Made by a program: the position numbers and the translations under genes
Notes under the pieces: model-generated
What the model saw: only the letters and a program-made list of their open reading frames with translations
Databases searched by the model: none
Told to the model about the DNA's origin: nothing
In this document: positions 1 through 9,745 of the stretch, piece after piece
Layout of the letters: each line of letters starts with the position of its first letter
Numbering within the stretch: position 1 is the first letter of the stretch
Assembly: GCF_000499525.1 (NCBI RefSeq)
Contig: NZ_HG529369.1
Span: forward strand, 1 to 62,004
Direction: 5' to 3'
DNA from: Faecalimicrobium dakarense
GTDB lineage: Bacteria; Bacillota; Clostridia; Peptostreptococcales; Peptostreptococcaceae
DNA: 62,004 nt

Positions 1-270
1 AAATATAAAAAATAAAATAATTGAATTTATGATTTTAAATTATGTTTTATATTTTAATTTTATTTTTTAAGCATTATCATTTTAAACCATTGAAAATTCA
101 AGTTTTAACATACTTTACCTAATTTTATTAAAATTTTAGTAATTATGTATATTTTTGATCAATTGTCTTTTTTAAAATATTAATTTCAATTTTAGTTTTA
201 ACTTTTTTAATTCTTTTATAATATTTATTTTAAAAATTTATTAATTAACATTGATTATATAATTTAAACA
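1..270. other. AT-rich stretch without a recognised gene
   Basis: Almost pure A/T sequence downstream of leuS. I see no ORF with a ribosome-binding site, no RNA gene and no clear hairpin before the leuS terminator at about 271. Confidence 0.6.
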
Positions 271-299
271 AAAAGGAGTAGTTATTTAAACTACTCCTT
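271..299 (-). terminator. Terminator of leuS
   Basis: An 11-bp perfect stem (AAGGAGTAGTT at 273-283 and its complement at 289-299) is followed on the minus strand by a T run. It lies just after the leuS stop codon. Confidence 0.85.
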
Positions 300-305
300 G
301 AAAAA

Positions 306-2726
306 CTACTTAACTACTATATTAACTAATTTTTTAGGTACTGCAACTACTTTAACCACAGTTTTACCTTCAACTAGAACTTTTATCTTTTCATCTTCCA
401 TTGCTACTTTTTCCATCTCTTCTCTAGAAATGTTAGCTGCAACGCTTAATTTTCCTCTTACTTTACCATTTACTTGAACTACTATTTCAACTTCATCTTT
501 AACTAATGCAGTTTCATCGTATTTAGGCCAGCTTATATCAAATATACTTCCTTCTTTACCTATTATAGTCCATAACTCTTCTCCTATATGTGGAGCAAAT
601 GGTGCAAGTATAGTTACTATTGTTTCTATACCTTCTTTTATAACTGCTTCATTTCTATTGTCTAATTCTTTGTACTTGTACATTTCATTTATTAATTCCA
701 TTAAAGCAGATATAGCAGTGTTGAATCCAAACTTTTCATTTAAATCTTCTGTTACTTTCTTTAAGGTAGTGTTTATAGTATATCTCATAGCCTTATCTTC
801 TTTGCTTAATTCTCCTAAAGATACATCTGACTTAGCAATATCTTTTAATTCATCTACTAATCTATATACTCTGTTTAAGAATCTGAAACATCCTTCAACA
901 CCTTGATCTGACCATTCTAAGTCTCTCTCTGGTGGTGCAGCAAATAGTACAAATAATCTAGCAGTATCAACTCCGTACTCTTCTATTATTTCTGAAGGTG
1001 CTACAACATTACCTTTAGACTTACTCATCTTAGTTCCATCTTTTAAAACCATACCTTGAGTTAATAAGTTCTTGAAAGGTTCTTTAAAATCTAACATTCC
1101 CATTAAGTTAAATGCCTTTACAAAGAATCTTGAATATAATAAGTGAAGTATTGCATGTTCTACCCCACCTATATATTGATCTACCGGCATCCAATTGTTA
1201 ACAGCTTCTTTGCTAAATGGTTCTTCAGTATTTTTAGGATCTACGTATCTTAAGAAATACCAAGAAGAGTCAACGAAAGTATCCATTGTATCTGCTTCTC
1301 TTCTAGCTGACTTTCCACAATGAGGACAAGTAGCATTCATAAATGTTTTTGAAGTTGTAAGTGGAGATTCACCTTTACCTGTAAACTCAACATCTGTTGG
1401 TAATAATACTGGTAAATTTTCTTGTTTTTCAGGAACTATACCACATTCATCACAATATACTACAGGTATTGGACATCCCCAGTATCTTTGTCTAGAAAGT
1501 AACCAGTCTCTTAATCTATAGTTAACTGTTTTCTTTCCTCTTCCCATTTCTTCTATTTTTTCTATTATAGCATCGAAAGCCTTTGATGCATCCATTCCAT
1601 CAAACTCACCAGAGTTTATCATTACATTATCTTCATTTATAACTTCAACTACTTCTAAGTTATACTTAGTTGCAAACTCTCCATCTCTTTCATCATGTGC
1701 AGGAACTGCCATAACTGCACCTGTTCCATAATCAGCAAGTACATAATTAGCTATCCATAATGGAACTTTATTTCCGTTTACAGGATTTATTACGTATTTA
1801 CCTATGAACATTCCTTCTTTTTCTACGTCACTTGAAGTTCTTTCTATCTCAGTCATAGTATGCATTTTAGAAACGAAAGCTTCTACATCCGCTTCATATT
1901 CAGTTCCAGCAACTAATTCCTTTACTAATGCATGTTCTGGAGCTAAAACCATGTAAGAAACTCCATAAACTGTATCTGGTCTAGTAGTGAATACTGTTAT
2001 AGTTTTATCACTTGAATCTATATCGAAAGTTATTTCTGCTCCAGTACTCTTTCCTATCCAGTTCTTTTGCATTGTTTTAACTTTTTCTGGCCAACCATCT
2101 AAAGTATCTATGTCTTGAAGTAATTCTTCTGCAAAGTGAGTTGTTTTGAAGTACCATTGTTCTAAGTCTTTCTTTACAACAACAGAGTCACATCTTTCAC
2201 ATGCACCTTGTACAACTTGCTCATTAGCAAGAACTGTTTCACAAGATGGACACCAGTTAACAAAAGATTTCTTTTTATATGCTAGTCCATGTTCTAACAT
2301 TTTTAAGAATATTTGTTGAGTAAATTTATAGTACTGTGGTGTAGATGTTGCTATTTCTCTATCCCAGTCAAAGCTTAATCCTAATGTTTTTAATTGATTT
2401 CTCATATCTGCTATATTTTCCATAGTCCACTTGTCTGGATGTATCCCATGCTTTATAGCTGCGTTTTCTGCTGGAAGTCCAAATGAATCCCATCCCATTG
2501 GATGTAGAACATTATATCCTTGCATTTTTTTAAATCTAGCAACTACATCCCCTATAGAGTAGTTTCTAACATGTCCCATATGTAATTTCCCTGATGGATA
2601 TGGGAACATTTCTAATGCATAGTATTTTGGTTTTGTTGTATCATTTGTATCAGTTTTGTATTGATTGTTTTCTTCCCAAGTTTGTTGCCATTTAGCTTCA
2701 ATTTCATTTGGTTTATAAACGTTCAT
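306..2726 (-). CDS. leuS: Leucyl-tRNA synthetase
   Basis: This class I aminoacyl-tRNA synthetase charges tRNA-Leu in the cytoplasm. The 806-residue product has the full family length. The HIGH signature appears as HMGH at residues 49-52 and KMSKS lies near residue 564. A CxxC...CxxC zinc-type insert lies around residues 160-185. The CP1 editing domain follows, with the threonine-rich TTRPDT motif that clears mischarged amino acids. A leucine-type T-box leader lies upstream on the same strand, so expression should respond to uncharged tRNA-Leu. The start codon is preceded by AGGAGG (agcctccta on the plus strand). A strong terminator follows the gene, so it looks monocistronic. Confidence 0.97.
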   Translation of the reverse strand: MNVYKPNEIEAKWQQTWEENNQYKTDTNDTTKPKYYALEMFPYPSGKLHMGHVRNYSIGDVVARFKKMQGYNVLHPMGWDSFGLPAENAAIKHGIHPDKWTMENIADMRNQLKTLGLSFDWDREIATSTPQYYKFTQQIFLKMLEHGLAYKKKSFVNWCPSCETVLANEQVVQGACERCDSVVVKKDLEQWYFKTTHFAEELLQDIDTLDGWPEKVKTMQKNWIGKSTGAEITFDIDSSDKTITVFTTRPDTVYGVSYMVLAPEHALVKELVAGTEYEADVEAFVSKMHTMTEIERTSSDVEKEGMFIGKYVINPVNGNKVPLWIANYVLADYGTGAVMAVPAHDERDGEFATKYNLEVVEVINEDNVMINSGEFDGMDASKAFDAIIEKIEEMGRGKKTVNYRLRDWLLSRQRYWGCPIPVVYCDECGIVPEKQENLPVLLPTDVEFTGKGESPLTTSKTFMNATCPHCGKSARREADTMDTFVDSSWYFLRYVDPKNTEEPFSKEAVNNWMPVDQYIGGVEHAILHLLYSRFFVKAFNLMGMLDFKEPFKNLLTQGMVLKDGTKMSKSKGNVVAPSEIIEEYGVDTARLFVLFAAPPERDLEWSDQGVEGCFRFLNRVYRLVDELKDIAKSDVSLGELSKEDKAMRYTINTTLKKVTEDLNEKFGFNTAISALMELINEMYKYKELDNRNEAVIKEGIETIVTILAPFAPHIGEELWTIIGKEGSIFDISWPKYDETALVKDEVEIVVQVNGKVRGKLSVAANISREEMEKVAMEDEKIKVLVEGKTVVKVVAVPKKLVNIVVK

Positions 2727-2755
2727 CTTTTAGCCTCCTAATTATTATATAAAAA

Positions 2756-2876
2756 ATTCGCTTCGTTTAAGCCACTGCGTGGGCGCTACTCTTCATGTCG
2801 CCAACGACCTAAAAATCAGGTCCGTTGCTCAAACTTAGCTGTTGAAATTTATAAACTATAAATTTCTTATATTAAA
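2756..2876. repeat. Dispersed GC-rich intergenic repeat, longest copy
   Basis: This block is richer in G and C than its surroundings. It contains TTCGCTTCGTTTAAGCC, then CTTCATGTCGCCAACG, and an AT-rich tail. Shorter or diverged relatives occur at 5642-5657 (reverse), 12189-12240, 19682-19745 and 23886-23926. It sits between the T-box terminator and leuS, so it is part of the leuS 5' leader when the T-box reads through. Confidence 0.5.
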
Positions 2877-2878
2877 TA

Positions 2879-3090
2879 TTAAAAAAATCCCCATCACTAA
2901 ACTTAACGTTTAGGGACGAGGATTATATTCGCGGTACCACCCTAATTAGCCTAAAATCAGACTCTCTTAGATAGTTTTTATGCCAACTACGGCTAAATAG
3001 ATTCTATCTAGCAAGTTCAAAGGTATATTTTACTAGTTCACAGCACCACTAGTTCTCTGAAAAAACATATTCTTTTACTACTCTAGTCTA
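2879..3090 (-). promoter_or_regulatory. T-box riboswitch, leucine type
   Basis: The minus strand carries the T-box signature AGGGTGGTACCGCG (2930-2943). An intrinsic terminator follows (2880-2923, long stem then T7). Upstream stem I shows the usual GGTGCTGTGAA element. The specifier is read as CTT (Leu), following GAA, at plus positions 3013-3018. Uncharged tRNA-Leu binding should stabilise the antiterminator and allow leuS transcription. The specifier call is by pattern rather than by folding. Confidence 0.9.
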
Positions 3091-3130
3091 TTTAATTAAT
3101 TTTAAGTTATAATTTTTTATATTATCACTT

Positions 3131-3481
3131 TTATGCTAAAGTGTCAACGTCAACAAAAGGTGCATCTTTCCATAACTTCTCTAAGTTATAAAATTCTCTA
3201 CTTTCTTCATTGAATACATGAACCATAACATCACCATAATCAAGAAGTACCCAAGTTTGAGATTCATATCCTTCTTTACCTCTTGGTTCTATTTCAAGCT
3301 TAGTTAATTCGTCTTCTACATTATCAGCTATAGCTTTTACTTGTCTTTGAGAACCAGCTGTTGCTATAACAAAGTAATCACATAAACTTGATACTGCACC
3401 TATATTTATTATAGATATATCTTGACCTAATTTGTCATCTATTGCATCGTATATAACTTTTGTCATTTGTTCTACTGTCAT
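3131..3481 (-). CDS. rsfS: Ribosome silencing factor RsfS (Iojap family)
   Basis: RsfS-family proteins bind ribosomal protein L14 on the 50S subunit and block subunit joining in starvation. The 116-residue product has the typical pattern around YFVIATAGSQRQVKAIADNVEDEL and the C-terminal WVLLDYGDVMVHVF segment. The internal ATG at 3481 is chosen over a longer frame because it has AGGAG five bases upstream. The gene follows yqeK and nadD on the same strand, the usual Firmicute order. A gap of about 130 bp separates it from yqeK. Confidence 0.93.
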   Translation of the reverse strand: MTVEQMTKVIYDAIDDKLGQDISIINIGAVSSLCDYFVIATAGSQRQVKAIADNVEDELTKLEIEPRGKEGYESQTWVLLDYGDVMVHVFNEESREFYNLEKLWKDAPFVDVDTLA

Positions 3482-3613
3482 ATAATCTCCTACCTTTCCT
3501 AATTTTAAACACATTTAACTATTATACCATAAATAATAATCTCTATATATGGTATTTTTATTTTTAATAAAAAAGTCTTCTGTGTTAATATTTTATATTA
3601 AATCAATAACGTA

Positions 3614-4183
3614 TTACAAGTTTTCTTTTATAAGGTAATTTCTAGCATCTATAGTTCTTGGATGTATCATTTGGTTATTATCTATAACAAACTTAATTGT
3701 GTTATTAAATGAAACTATTAAAGCTTCATTTAGTTTTCCTGAATAAGTTAATTCTCTTAAATAATCAACTCCTGGAAAATCTCTTCCTTCCTCTATTAAA
3801 TCTGCAATATAGATTATTTTCTCTAACATATCCATATTCTCTTTACCTGTAGTATGATACTTTATGGCATTAATTATATCATCATTTTCTATATTTAATT
3901 CATATTTAGCTATATATGATCCTATAACACTATGAGATAATGCTAAATTATCTTTTTCTAAAGAATCTAAATTAATATTATATTTATTTACATAGTATTT
4001 AACTTCTTCTTTATTTAAGTATTTTGCACAATCATGTGCAATTCCAGCTAAATATGCTTTTTCTTTATCATAGTTATATATTTCACTTAACTTAACTGCA
4101 CATTTTGCTACATTTAAAGAGTGATTAAATCTCTTTTCTGGTAACATTTCTTTTAATTTATTATTAATATTTTTTAAAATCAT
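3614..4183 (-). CDS. yqeK: HD-domain phosphohydrolase YqeK (Ap4A hydrolase family)
   Basis: The family contains metal-dependent bis(5'-nucleosyl)-tetraphosphatases that hydrolyse Ap4A. The 189-residue product has the HD pattern: a histidine in the N-terminal NHSLNVAKCA helix, the paired HDCAKYL motif near residue 52, and a later HSVIG histidine. It lies directly behind nadD with a 3-bp gap, so the two genes are probably co-transcribed. This nadD-yqeK-rsfS order is conserved in Firmicutes. The exact nucleotide substrate cannot be read from the sequence. Confidence 0.93.
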   Translation of the reverse strand: MILKNINNKLKEMLPEKRFNHSLNVAKCAVKLSEIYNYDKEKAYLAGIAHDCAKYLNKEEVKYYVNKYNINLDSLEKDNLALSHSVIGSYIAKYELNIENDDIINAIKYHTTGKENMDMLEKIIYIADLIEEGRDFPGVDYLRELTYSGKLNEALIVSFNNTIKFVIDNNQMIHPRTIDARNYLIKENL

Positions 4184-4186
4184 TTA

Positions 4187-4873
4187 TTACTCTCCATGCT
4201 TATATAATTCATTGTCATATATATATTTTTCTACATATTCAGGAACTAAGTATCTTATTGATTTATTTTCCTTTAATTGATCTCTTATATATGTAGAAGA
4301 TATATCTAAAGAAGGAACATAAACGCTTATTATATTAGCATTATATTTTTTTTCTAGACATTCTATCTTCTCCTGAGATCTTAATACACTTATGCCTGGT
4401 CTAGTTGCAGCAATAAATGTAGCTAATCTAAAGTTTTCATTCACATCTTTCCAACTTTCAATATCACAAATAGCATCCGCTCCTGTTATAAAATAGATAT
4501 CTATGTTACTATACTTTTTCTTAAGTTCTCTTAAAGTATCTATTGTATAAGTTCTTTCTTCTCTCTTTATTTCTATATCTGAAACAATAAAGTTATTATT
4601 ATTATTAGTTGCTAAAAGTACCATATTATATCTATCATACTTATTTGTAATATCTAATTTTTTATGAGGAGGATTACCTGATGGTATAAAAAGTATTTTA
4701 TCTATTTTATACTTGTCTCTAATAAATTCAGCTGTTGCTAAGTGAGCATAATGAATTGGATCAAATGTTCCTCCCATTATCCCTATTTTCATTTTTTTGT
4801 TCTCGTTTTCAAATTTCTCTAGTTTACTATCATTTATTAGTTTTGCTTTGTTAACTAGATTATCAATACTCAT
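4187..4873 (-). CDS. nadD: Nicotinate-nucleotide adenylyltransferase
   Basis: NadD converts nicotinate mononucleotide and ATP to deamido-NAD in NAD synthesis. The nucleotidyltransferase signature GGTFDPIHYAH starts near residue 34, and the C-terminal ISSTYIRD motif matches the family. The product is longer than usual: about 27 residues (MSIDNLVNKAKL...) precede the normal MKIGIMGG start. The longer start is supported because AAGGAG lies seven bases before the ATG at 4873, while the internal ATG has no ribosome site. The extension is lysine- and asparagine-rich and of unknown role. Confidence 0.94.
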   Translation of the reverse strand: MSIDNLVNKAKLINDSKLEKFENENKKMKIGIMGGTFDPIHYAHLATAEFIRDKYKIDKILFIPSGNPPHKKLDITNKYDRYNMVLLATNNNNNFIVSDIEIKREERTYTIDTLRELKKKYSNIDIYFITGADAICDIESWKDVNENFRLATFIAATRPGISVLRSQEKIECLEKKYNANIISVYVPSLDISSTYIRDQLKENKSIRYLVPEYVEKYIYDNELYKHGE

Positions 4874-4992
4874 ACTTGCTCTCCTTTATAGAAATTATAT
4901 TACTATTGTATCATTATTTTTAACTTATTAAAGGCTATAAATTGTTTTTTAGTATATACTTATATCTATAAATAATACAAAGGAGATTTAAA

Positions 4993-5630
4993 ATGGCTAT
5001 AATTACTAAAATAGAATCACAAAAAAAAAGCACTGATCGTGTTAATATATATGTAAATAATGAATTTTTCATGGCTATATTCGCTGAGTTGGTTTACAAT
5101 TTTAATTTAAAAAAAGGAATGGAAATAGAAGAAGAAGCATTAAAATCCTTACTTAAAGACGAAATGTATATAAAAGCTAAAAATAAATCTTTAAATATTT
5201 TATCTAAAGCTGATCAATCAGAAAAAAAATCAAAGAAAAACTATCTAATGAATTTGAAGAAGATACTATTGATAGAGTTATTGATTTTTTAAAGAGAAAT
5301 AATTTTATAAATGATGATATCTTAGCTCAAAAAATTGTTAATACTAATATTAACTTAAATAGATGTGGTCGAAATAAAATTAAACAAAATTTATACAATA
5401 AAGGAATTGATAAACAATCTATCAATGAAGCTATTAATGAAATTGATGAGGATGCTGAATACGAAAATGCTATGTACCTAGCTCAAAAGCGATATGACCG
5501 CATTAAGAATGAAGATAAAAGAAAAATATATCAAAAAATTTCTCAACATTTAGCTTATAAGGGCTTTAATTATGATATTATAAAAAGAGTTTTAAACAAA
5601 CTTTTAAACACTGATGAATATGACTTTTAA
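4993..5630 (+). pseudogene. recX: recX regulatory protein gene, frameshifted
   Basis: RecX binds RecA filaments and limits RecA activity. Translation from 4993 (preceded by AAGGAG) gives a RecX-like N-terminus (VNIYVNNEFFMAIF) but stops after 99 codons. Adding one A to the A8 run at 5222-5229 restores a continuous frame of about 212 codons to the stop at 5628-5630. The restored part contains typical RecX text such as DRVIDFLKRNNFINDDI and RIKNEDKRKIYQKISQHLAYKGF. The break may be a true null allele, slippage, or a homopolymer sequencing error. Confidence 0.8.
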
Positions 5631-5641
5631 ATTGTTTTAGC

Positions 5642-5657
5642 CACACGTTGGCGACAG
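5642..5657. repeat. Fragment of the dispersed GC-rich repeat (reverse orientation)
   Basis: The 10-mer CGTTGGCGAC at 5646-5655 is the exact reverse complement of GTCGCCAACG at 2797-2806. It directly precedes the AGGAGG of the next small ORF. Confidence 0.35.
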
Positions 5658-5669
5658 GAGGTAATACTT

Positions 5670-5759
5670 TTGGTTAAATCATTAATAATAGGTACCTTAA
5701 GTCTTATACTTGGTATCTATAACGTTATACAGTTATATAAAAAAGATAGTATTAGATAA
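5670..5759 (+). CDS. Tiny predicted membrane protein (29 residues)
   Basis: A TTG-started ORF encodes MVKSLIIGTLSLILG..., ending KKDSIR: one hydrophobic segment followed by a basic tail. It is supported by a perfect AGGAGG at 5657-5662, eight bases before TTG. A strong hairpin follows directly. I do not recognise a family. Its position just after the broken recX may be coincidental. Confidence 0.5.
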   Translation: MVKSLIIGTLSLILGIYNVIQLYKKDSIR

Positions 5760-5772
5760 TTATACTTACAAC

Positions 5773-5816
5773 AAAACCCCCTTTTATTAATATATTATTA
5801 ATTAAAGGGGGTTTTA
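5773..5816 (+). terminator. Hairpin after the tiny ORF, containing the next gene's ribosome site
   Basis: AAAACCCCCTTT pairs with AAAGGGGGTTTT around an AT-rich loop, and TTTT follows. It fits a terminator for 5670-5759. The 3' arm AAAGGGGG is also the only ribosome-binding site candidate for the gene starting at 5820, so the hairpin may also hide that site. Confidence 0.7.
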
Positions 5817-5819
5817 GCT

Positions 5820-6218
5820 ATGGATCAAAATAGAAAGAAAAGAGCCTCGGGATATTCTTTTGCCACAATGCTAATATTAGTTGGTGTTCTTGGCTTAATT
5901 ATTTTATCTGAAGTTTCAAGAAATGAAATGACTGGATTAGTATTTTTCTTTATATGTTTAATACCTGCCGTTGGAATTTATGTATATTTAGGTTGTACTT
6001 CTGAGAAGGATAATTATAATAAAATATATAAGCCTTATAAATCTAGAAAAAGTGAAGTGGTATCTTCTTCAATATGGTTACTAGCACTAGCCTCTTTTTT
6101 TATAATAGGTTTTATATTTGATGGATGGGATTATGCATGGGTGGTCTTCTTAATTGGAGCTGCTATTCAAAACCTTACCGAGTTATTTAATTCAAATGAT
6201 AAAGATAATTTAAGTTAA
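5820..6218 (+). CDS. Small predicted membrane protein
   Basis: The 132-residue product has about four hydrophobic segments (roughly residues 15-30, 38-57, 82-100 and 105-118) and a charged cytoplasmic-type loop around KIYKPYKSRKSE. No enzymatic motif is visible and I do not recognise the family. The start at 5820 is eight bases after GGGGG, which is in the 3' arm of the preceding hairpin. The gene converges on the Ca2+-ATPase and shares a bidirectional terminator with it. Confidence 0.7.
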   Translation: MDQNRKKRASGYSFATMLILVGVLGLIILSEVSRNEMTGLVFFFICLIPAVGIYVYLGCTSEKDNYNKIYKPYKSRKSEVVSSSIWLLALASFFIIGFIFDGWDYAWVVFLIGAAIQNLTELFNSNDKDNLS

Positions 6219-6219
6219 T

Positions 6220-6268
6220 AAAAAACCCCTTATAGTAGAAACAAAAAGTACTATTATAAGGGGTTTTT
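6220..6268. terminator. Bidirectional terminator
   Basis: AAAAAACCCCTTATAGTA pairs with its near-complement ending GGGGTTTTTT. A runs and T runs on both sides suit both converging genes. Confidence 0.85.
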
Positions 6269-6274
6269 TATTAA

Positions 6275-9040
6275 CTATTTTGTAGATTTTATATTTTTTC
6301 TTATATTTCTTAGAATAAATTTAATCAACTCATTTATTAACAGTACCGCAGATGAAGATAATATTATTTTAATCCACATACTAGTATCTAATGAAACTGC
6401 ATTGAAAAGTCCTGGGCATAATTGAATAACTAAAATTTGTAAAACTCCAGTTATAATTATTACTTGTATAGCTAATTTATTTTTGAAGAAATTAGTTGCT
6501 GCACTATTTAACCCAAACTCTCTACAGTTAAATGCATTAAATAATGCATTAAATGCAAATAGTGAAAATATTACAGTACCTTGTTCTTTAGGAGCAGCAC
6601 CTAGAAAATTATTTAGGTATTGAGAATATACAGCTATAACTATTAAAGATGCATTAATAATTATATTAACTACCATAGATCTAGTTATTATATTAGCTTT
6701 TCTATTTATTGGTTTTCTATTTAATACATAGTCTCTAACAGGCTCTAAGCCTAAAGCTAATGCTGGAGGTCCATCCATTATTATATTTACCCATAATAGT
6801 TGTATTGTAGTAAATGGCATTTCTTTTCCCATTACCTGAGATAAAATTGCTATTAAAAAAGCAACAATATTAACTGTTAACTGAAACTGTATAAACCTTT
6901 GGAAGTTTTCATAAATTCCTCTTCCCCACTTAATTCCATCAATAATAGTAGTAAAACTATCGTCTGTTAATATTATGTCTGCTGCATTTTTAGATACCTC
7001 TGTTCCTGATATTCCCATAGCTATACCTACATCCGCTTTAGAAAGTGCTGGAGCATCATTTATCCCATCGCCAGTAACTGCAACAACTTCATTATTATTT
7101 TGAAGTGCTGATACTATTCTCATTTTTGTATCTGGTTTACTTCTGGCAACTATTGATATATTTTTAATTTCTGATCTTAAATCTTCATCTGTAAGTGAAT
7201 CTATATATGTAGCCTCAACCGCTATTTTTCCATTTTCTAATAATCCTATTTCCTTGCCTATTGCTTTTGCGGTATTTATATTATCACCTGTAAGCATTTT
7301 AACTTCTACTCCTGCATCATTAGCTATATTTATAGAATCCTTAACACCGTCTCTTAATGGATCTAATATGCCTACAAATCCACTAAATACTAAATCAGAA
7401 GAATTTTCATATTGTTCAACTTCCTCAGTAATAGCTAATTCATCTTCATAAGTAGCAGCTACTTGTGCATATGATTTATTTATTTTTTTATATGCAAATC
7501 CTAATGTTCTCATAGATTTTGATTGTAGTTTTTCTATTTCCCTCAATATGCTAGTTCTTATATCATTTGTAATTTTTATTATATCTTTTCCCTTTTGAAT
7601 ATAAGAACAGTTTTTTAAAATAATTTCAGGAGCACCTTTACATAAATATATTTCTGAGTTGTCTTTTTGAATAAGTGAAGACATTCTCTTTTTGTCTGAA
7701 CTAAATGGTAATTGAGATATTAAGTTTGTACATTTTCGCACTTCTCTATAATCATTTTTATTATATAGAAGTAATGCACACTCTGTTGCACTCCCTATAT
7801 ACTTATAGCCTTTACCATCTTTTTCTATATCAGCAGTAGAATTAACCATGCAATTTTCATTAAAATAGCTATAGCTATTGTAGTCATTGTTTAAGTTGTC
7901 TACATAATTTCCATCTATATAAGCTACTTCTACCACCATTTTATTTTGAGTTAATGTTCCTGTTTTATCTGAACAAATTACTGATACTGCACCTATCGTC
8001 TCACAAGCTTCTTTTTTAGTTACTAAAGCATTTATCTTAGCCATTTTTTGCATTGTTATAGCTAGAGTTATATTTACCATTGTAGGTAACCCTTCTGGTA
8101 CAGTTGCTACAATTAAAGCTATACATACCATATATGCGTCTTTTGCTGGCTCTAATGATTGTAAAAATGGTATAAAACCAGATGTATCTAGTATTAATTG
8201 CCCCTTTGTATGTAACTTAAACATAATATATATACAAAGTAAAGTTGCTATAGTTCCTGATATAGCTGCTATTTGAGCACCTAATTTACCTAATTTGATT
8301 TGAAGAGGTGTTGATATAGCATCTTGATCTAAATCTTTTGATATTTTTCCCATTTCACTACTATCACCAATCGACGTAACTACCATAGTTCCCCTACCAT
8401 ATGCAACTAATGTTCCTCCAAATACCATATTTATTTGTTTAGATGGAATTGCATCTTGTTCCTTAATATCATTTCTTGAGTATATAACTTCCATATCAAC
8501 TGTAACATCTGATCTTTTTGCTACATCATCAGACTCACCAGTTAGCATATCCTCTCTCATTTTTAAATTTATTGATTCAATAAGCCTTCCATCAGCAGGT
8601 ATCATATCACCTGTTTCTATGTATACTATATCTCCAGGAACTAAATCATTTTTAGAAAGCTTTGTTATTTTCCCGTCTCTAAGCGCTTTTACCTCTATAT
8701 TTTCAGTTAATTTAGAAAGTGATTGAGCTGCCTTTTTAGATTTTCCTTCTGTTATTATACCTATTGATATTCCTAATATTATAGCTCCTATTATGCCTAT
8801 TGCATCATGTAATTCTCCTACAAATGCACTTATAACAGCTGCACCTAACAATATTAATATCATTGGCTCTGTTATACTTTTTCCTAGTTCATCAAAAAAT
8901 GAACTTTCTTCTTTAACTGTAAATTCATTTTTCCCATATTCTTCATTCCTTAACTTTACCTCATTACTACTTAGACCTTTTAAGGCATCTACTTTAAGGT
9001 CCTTTAGAACTTCTTCCTTTTGTTTGTTGTAATATCTCAT
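6275..9040 (-). CDS. Cation-transporting P-type ATPase, Ca2+ (type II) family
   Basis: This is a membrane pump that uses ATP to export cations, most likely Ca2+. The 921-residue product starts with a cation-ATPase N-terminal domain. It then shows the actuator TGES motif (167-170) and the M4 ion-binding motif VPEGLP (314-319). The phosphorylated aspartate is D358 in CSDKTGTLTQ. Hinge motifs MLTGDN and VTGDGINDAPAL follow, and six C-terminal membrane helices end the protein. VPEGLP and overall length place it with SERCA/PMCA-like pumps; ion specificity is inferred. It has GGGGG nine bases before the start. Confidence 0.93.
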   Translation of the reverse strand: MRYYNKQKEEVLKDLKVDALKGLSSNEVKLRNEEYGKNEFTVKEESSFFDELGKSITEPMILILLGAAVISAFVGELHDAIGIIGAIILGISIGIITEGKSKKAAQSLSKLTENIEVKALRDGKITKLSKNDLVPGDIVYIETGDMIPADGRLIESINLKMREDMLTGESDDVAKRSDVTVDMEVIYSRNDIKEQDAIPSKQINMVFGGTLVAYGRGTMVVTSIGDSSEMGKISKDLDQDAISTPLQIKLGKLGAQIAAISGTIATLLCIYIMFKLHTKGQLILDTSGFIPFLQSLEPAKDAYMVCIALIVATVPEGLPTMVNITLAITMQKMAKINALVTKKEACETIGAVSVICSDKTGTLTQNKMVVEVAYIDGNYVDNLNNDYNSYSYFNENCMVNSTADIEKDGKGYKYIGSATECALLLYNKNDYREVRKCTNLISQLPFSSDKKRMSSLIQKDNSEIYLCKGAPEIILKNCSYIQKGKDIIKITNDIRTSILREIEKLQSKSMRTLGFAYKKINKSYAQVAATYEDELAITEEVEQYENSSDLVFSGFVGILDPLRDGVKDSINIANDAGVEVKMLTGDNINTAKAIGKEIGLLENGKIAVEATYIDSLTDEDLRSEIKNISIVARSKPDTKMRIVSALQNNNEVVAVTGDGINDAPALSKADVGIAMGISGTEVSKNAADIILTDDSFTTIIDGIKWGRGIYENFQRFIQFQLTVNIVAFLIAILSQVMGKEMPFTTIQLLWVNIIMDGPPALALGLEPVRDYVLNRKPINRKANIITRSMVVNIIINASLIVIAVYSQYLNNFLGAAPKEQGTVIFSLFAFNALFNAFNCREFGLNSAATNFFKNKLAIQVIIITGVLQILVIQLCPGLFNAVSLDTSMWIKIILSSSAVLLINELIKFILRNIRKNIKSTK

Positions 9041-9142
9041 GGTTTTTGTCCCCCTAGTTAAACTTAATTTATACTTGTCCTATGAGACATTATATAAACA
9101 ATAGTTAGAAAATATTACTAAATTTTAAAAAGTATTATATAA

Positions 9143-9190
9143 AAATACTACTATAGTTTATATATCTAAAAATAAACTATAGTAGTATTT
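9143..9190 (-). terminator. Terminator of the aminotransferase-ECF operon
   Basis: A 19-bp perfect inverted repeat (9143-9161 with 9172-9190) lies immediately after the stop of the ECF gene on the minus strand. Confidence 0.75.
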
Positions 9191-9196
9191 AAGCTA

Positions 9197-9721
9197 TCAT
9201 ATATATTTTTTTATAATTTTAGCAACGGGTAATCCTATTATAAGCCCTATAACTACCTGAGTTATATTTCCTGGTATTGATGTTAAAGGAACAGTTAAAT
9301 TTCCATATAATATTACTTCTGTTATATAATAACCAATTAACATCCATATCCCAGATATTATAACCGCAAAAATATTAGTAGCTGTATTGTTTCCGCATTT
9401 ACCATTTGACCATGCTATATTACCTATTATATATCCCATAATCCCTCTTACTATAAATGTAAATGGAGCCCACATAGTCCATCCTGATACTAAATCAAAT
9501 AGAGCCATTCCAAAAGCACCAGATATAGCGCCTTTTTTCTTACCGAATACTATTGATGATATAAACAACATTGTATTTCCTAAATGTATTAATCCACCAT
9601 TTATAGATATAGGAAGTTTTATATTTATAAATTTGGTTGCTATAAATACCAATGCTATAAGTAAAGACGTTTCAACCAAATCTCTAGTTGTGAACTTTTC
9701 TCTTTTAATTACCGTTTCCAC
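9197..9721 (-). CDS. ECF transporter S component
   Basis: The 174-residue membrane protein has about five to six helices and the ECF S-component pattern: basic N-terminus KFTTRDLVETSLLIALVFIAT, then LPISINGGLIHLGNTML, then GAISGAFGMALFDL. S components bind a vitamin and dock on a shared energising module, which is not in this window. The substrate is uncertain. Its partner is a PLP-type aminotransferase 24 bp upstream, so a vitamin B6-like or thiamine-precursor substrate is possible but unproven. The start is GTG, with GGGGGG five bases upstream. Confidence 0.85.
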   Translation of the reverse strand: METVIKREKFTTRDLVETSLLIALVFIATKFINIKLPISINGGLIHLGNTMLFISSIVFGKKKGAISGAFGMALFDLVSGWTMWAPFTFIVRGIMGYIIGNIAWSNGKCGNNTATNIFAVIISGIWMLIGYYITEVILYGNLTVPLTSIPGNITQVVIGLIIGLPVAKIIKKYI

Positions 9722-9745
9722 TATATCCCCCCTAAGTTTTTACTT

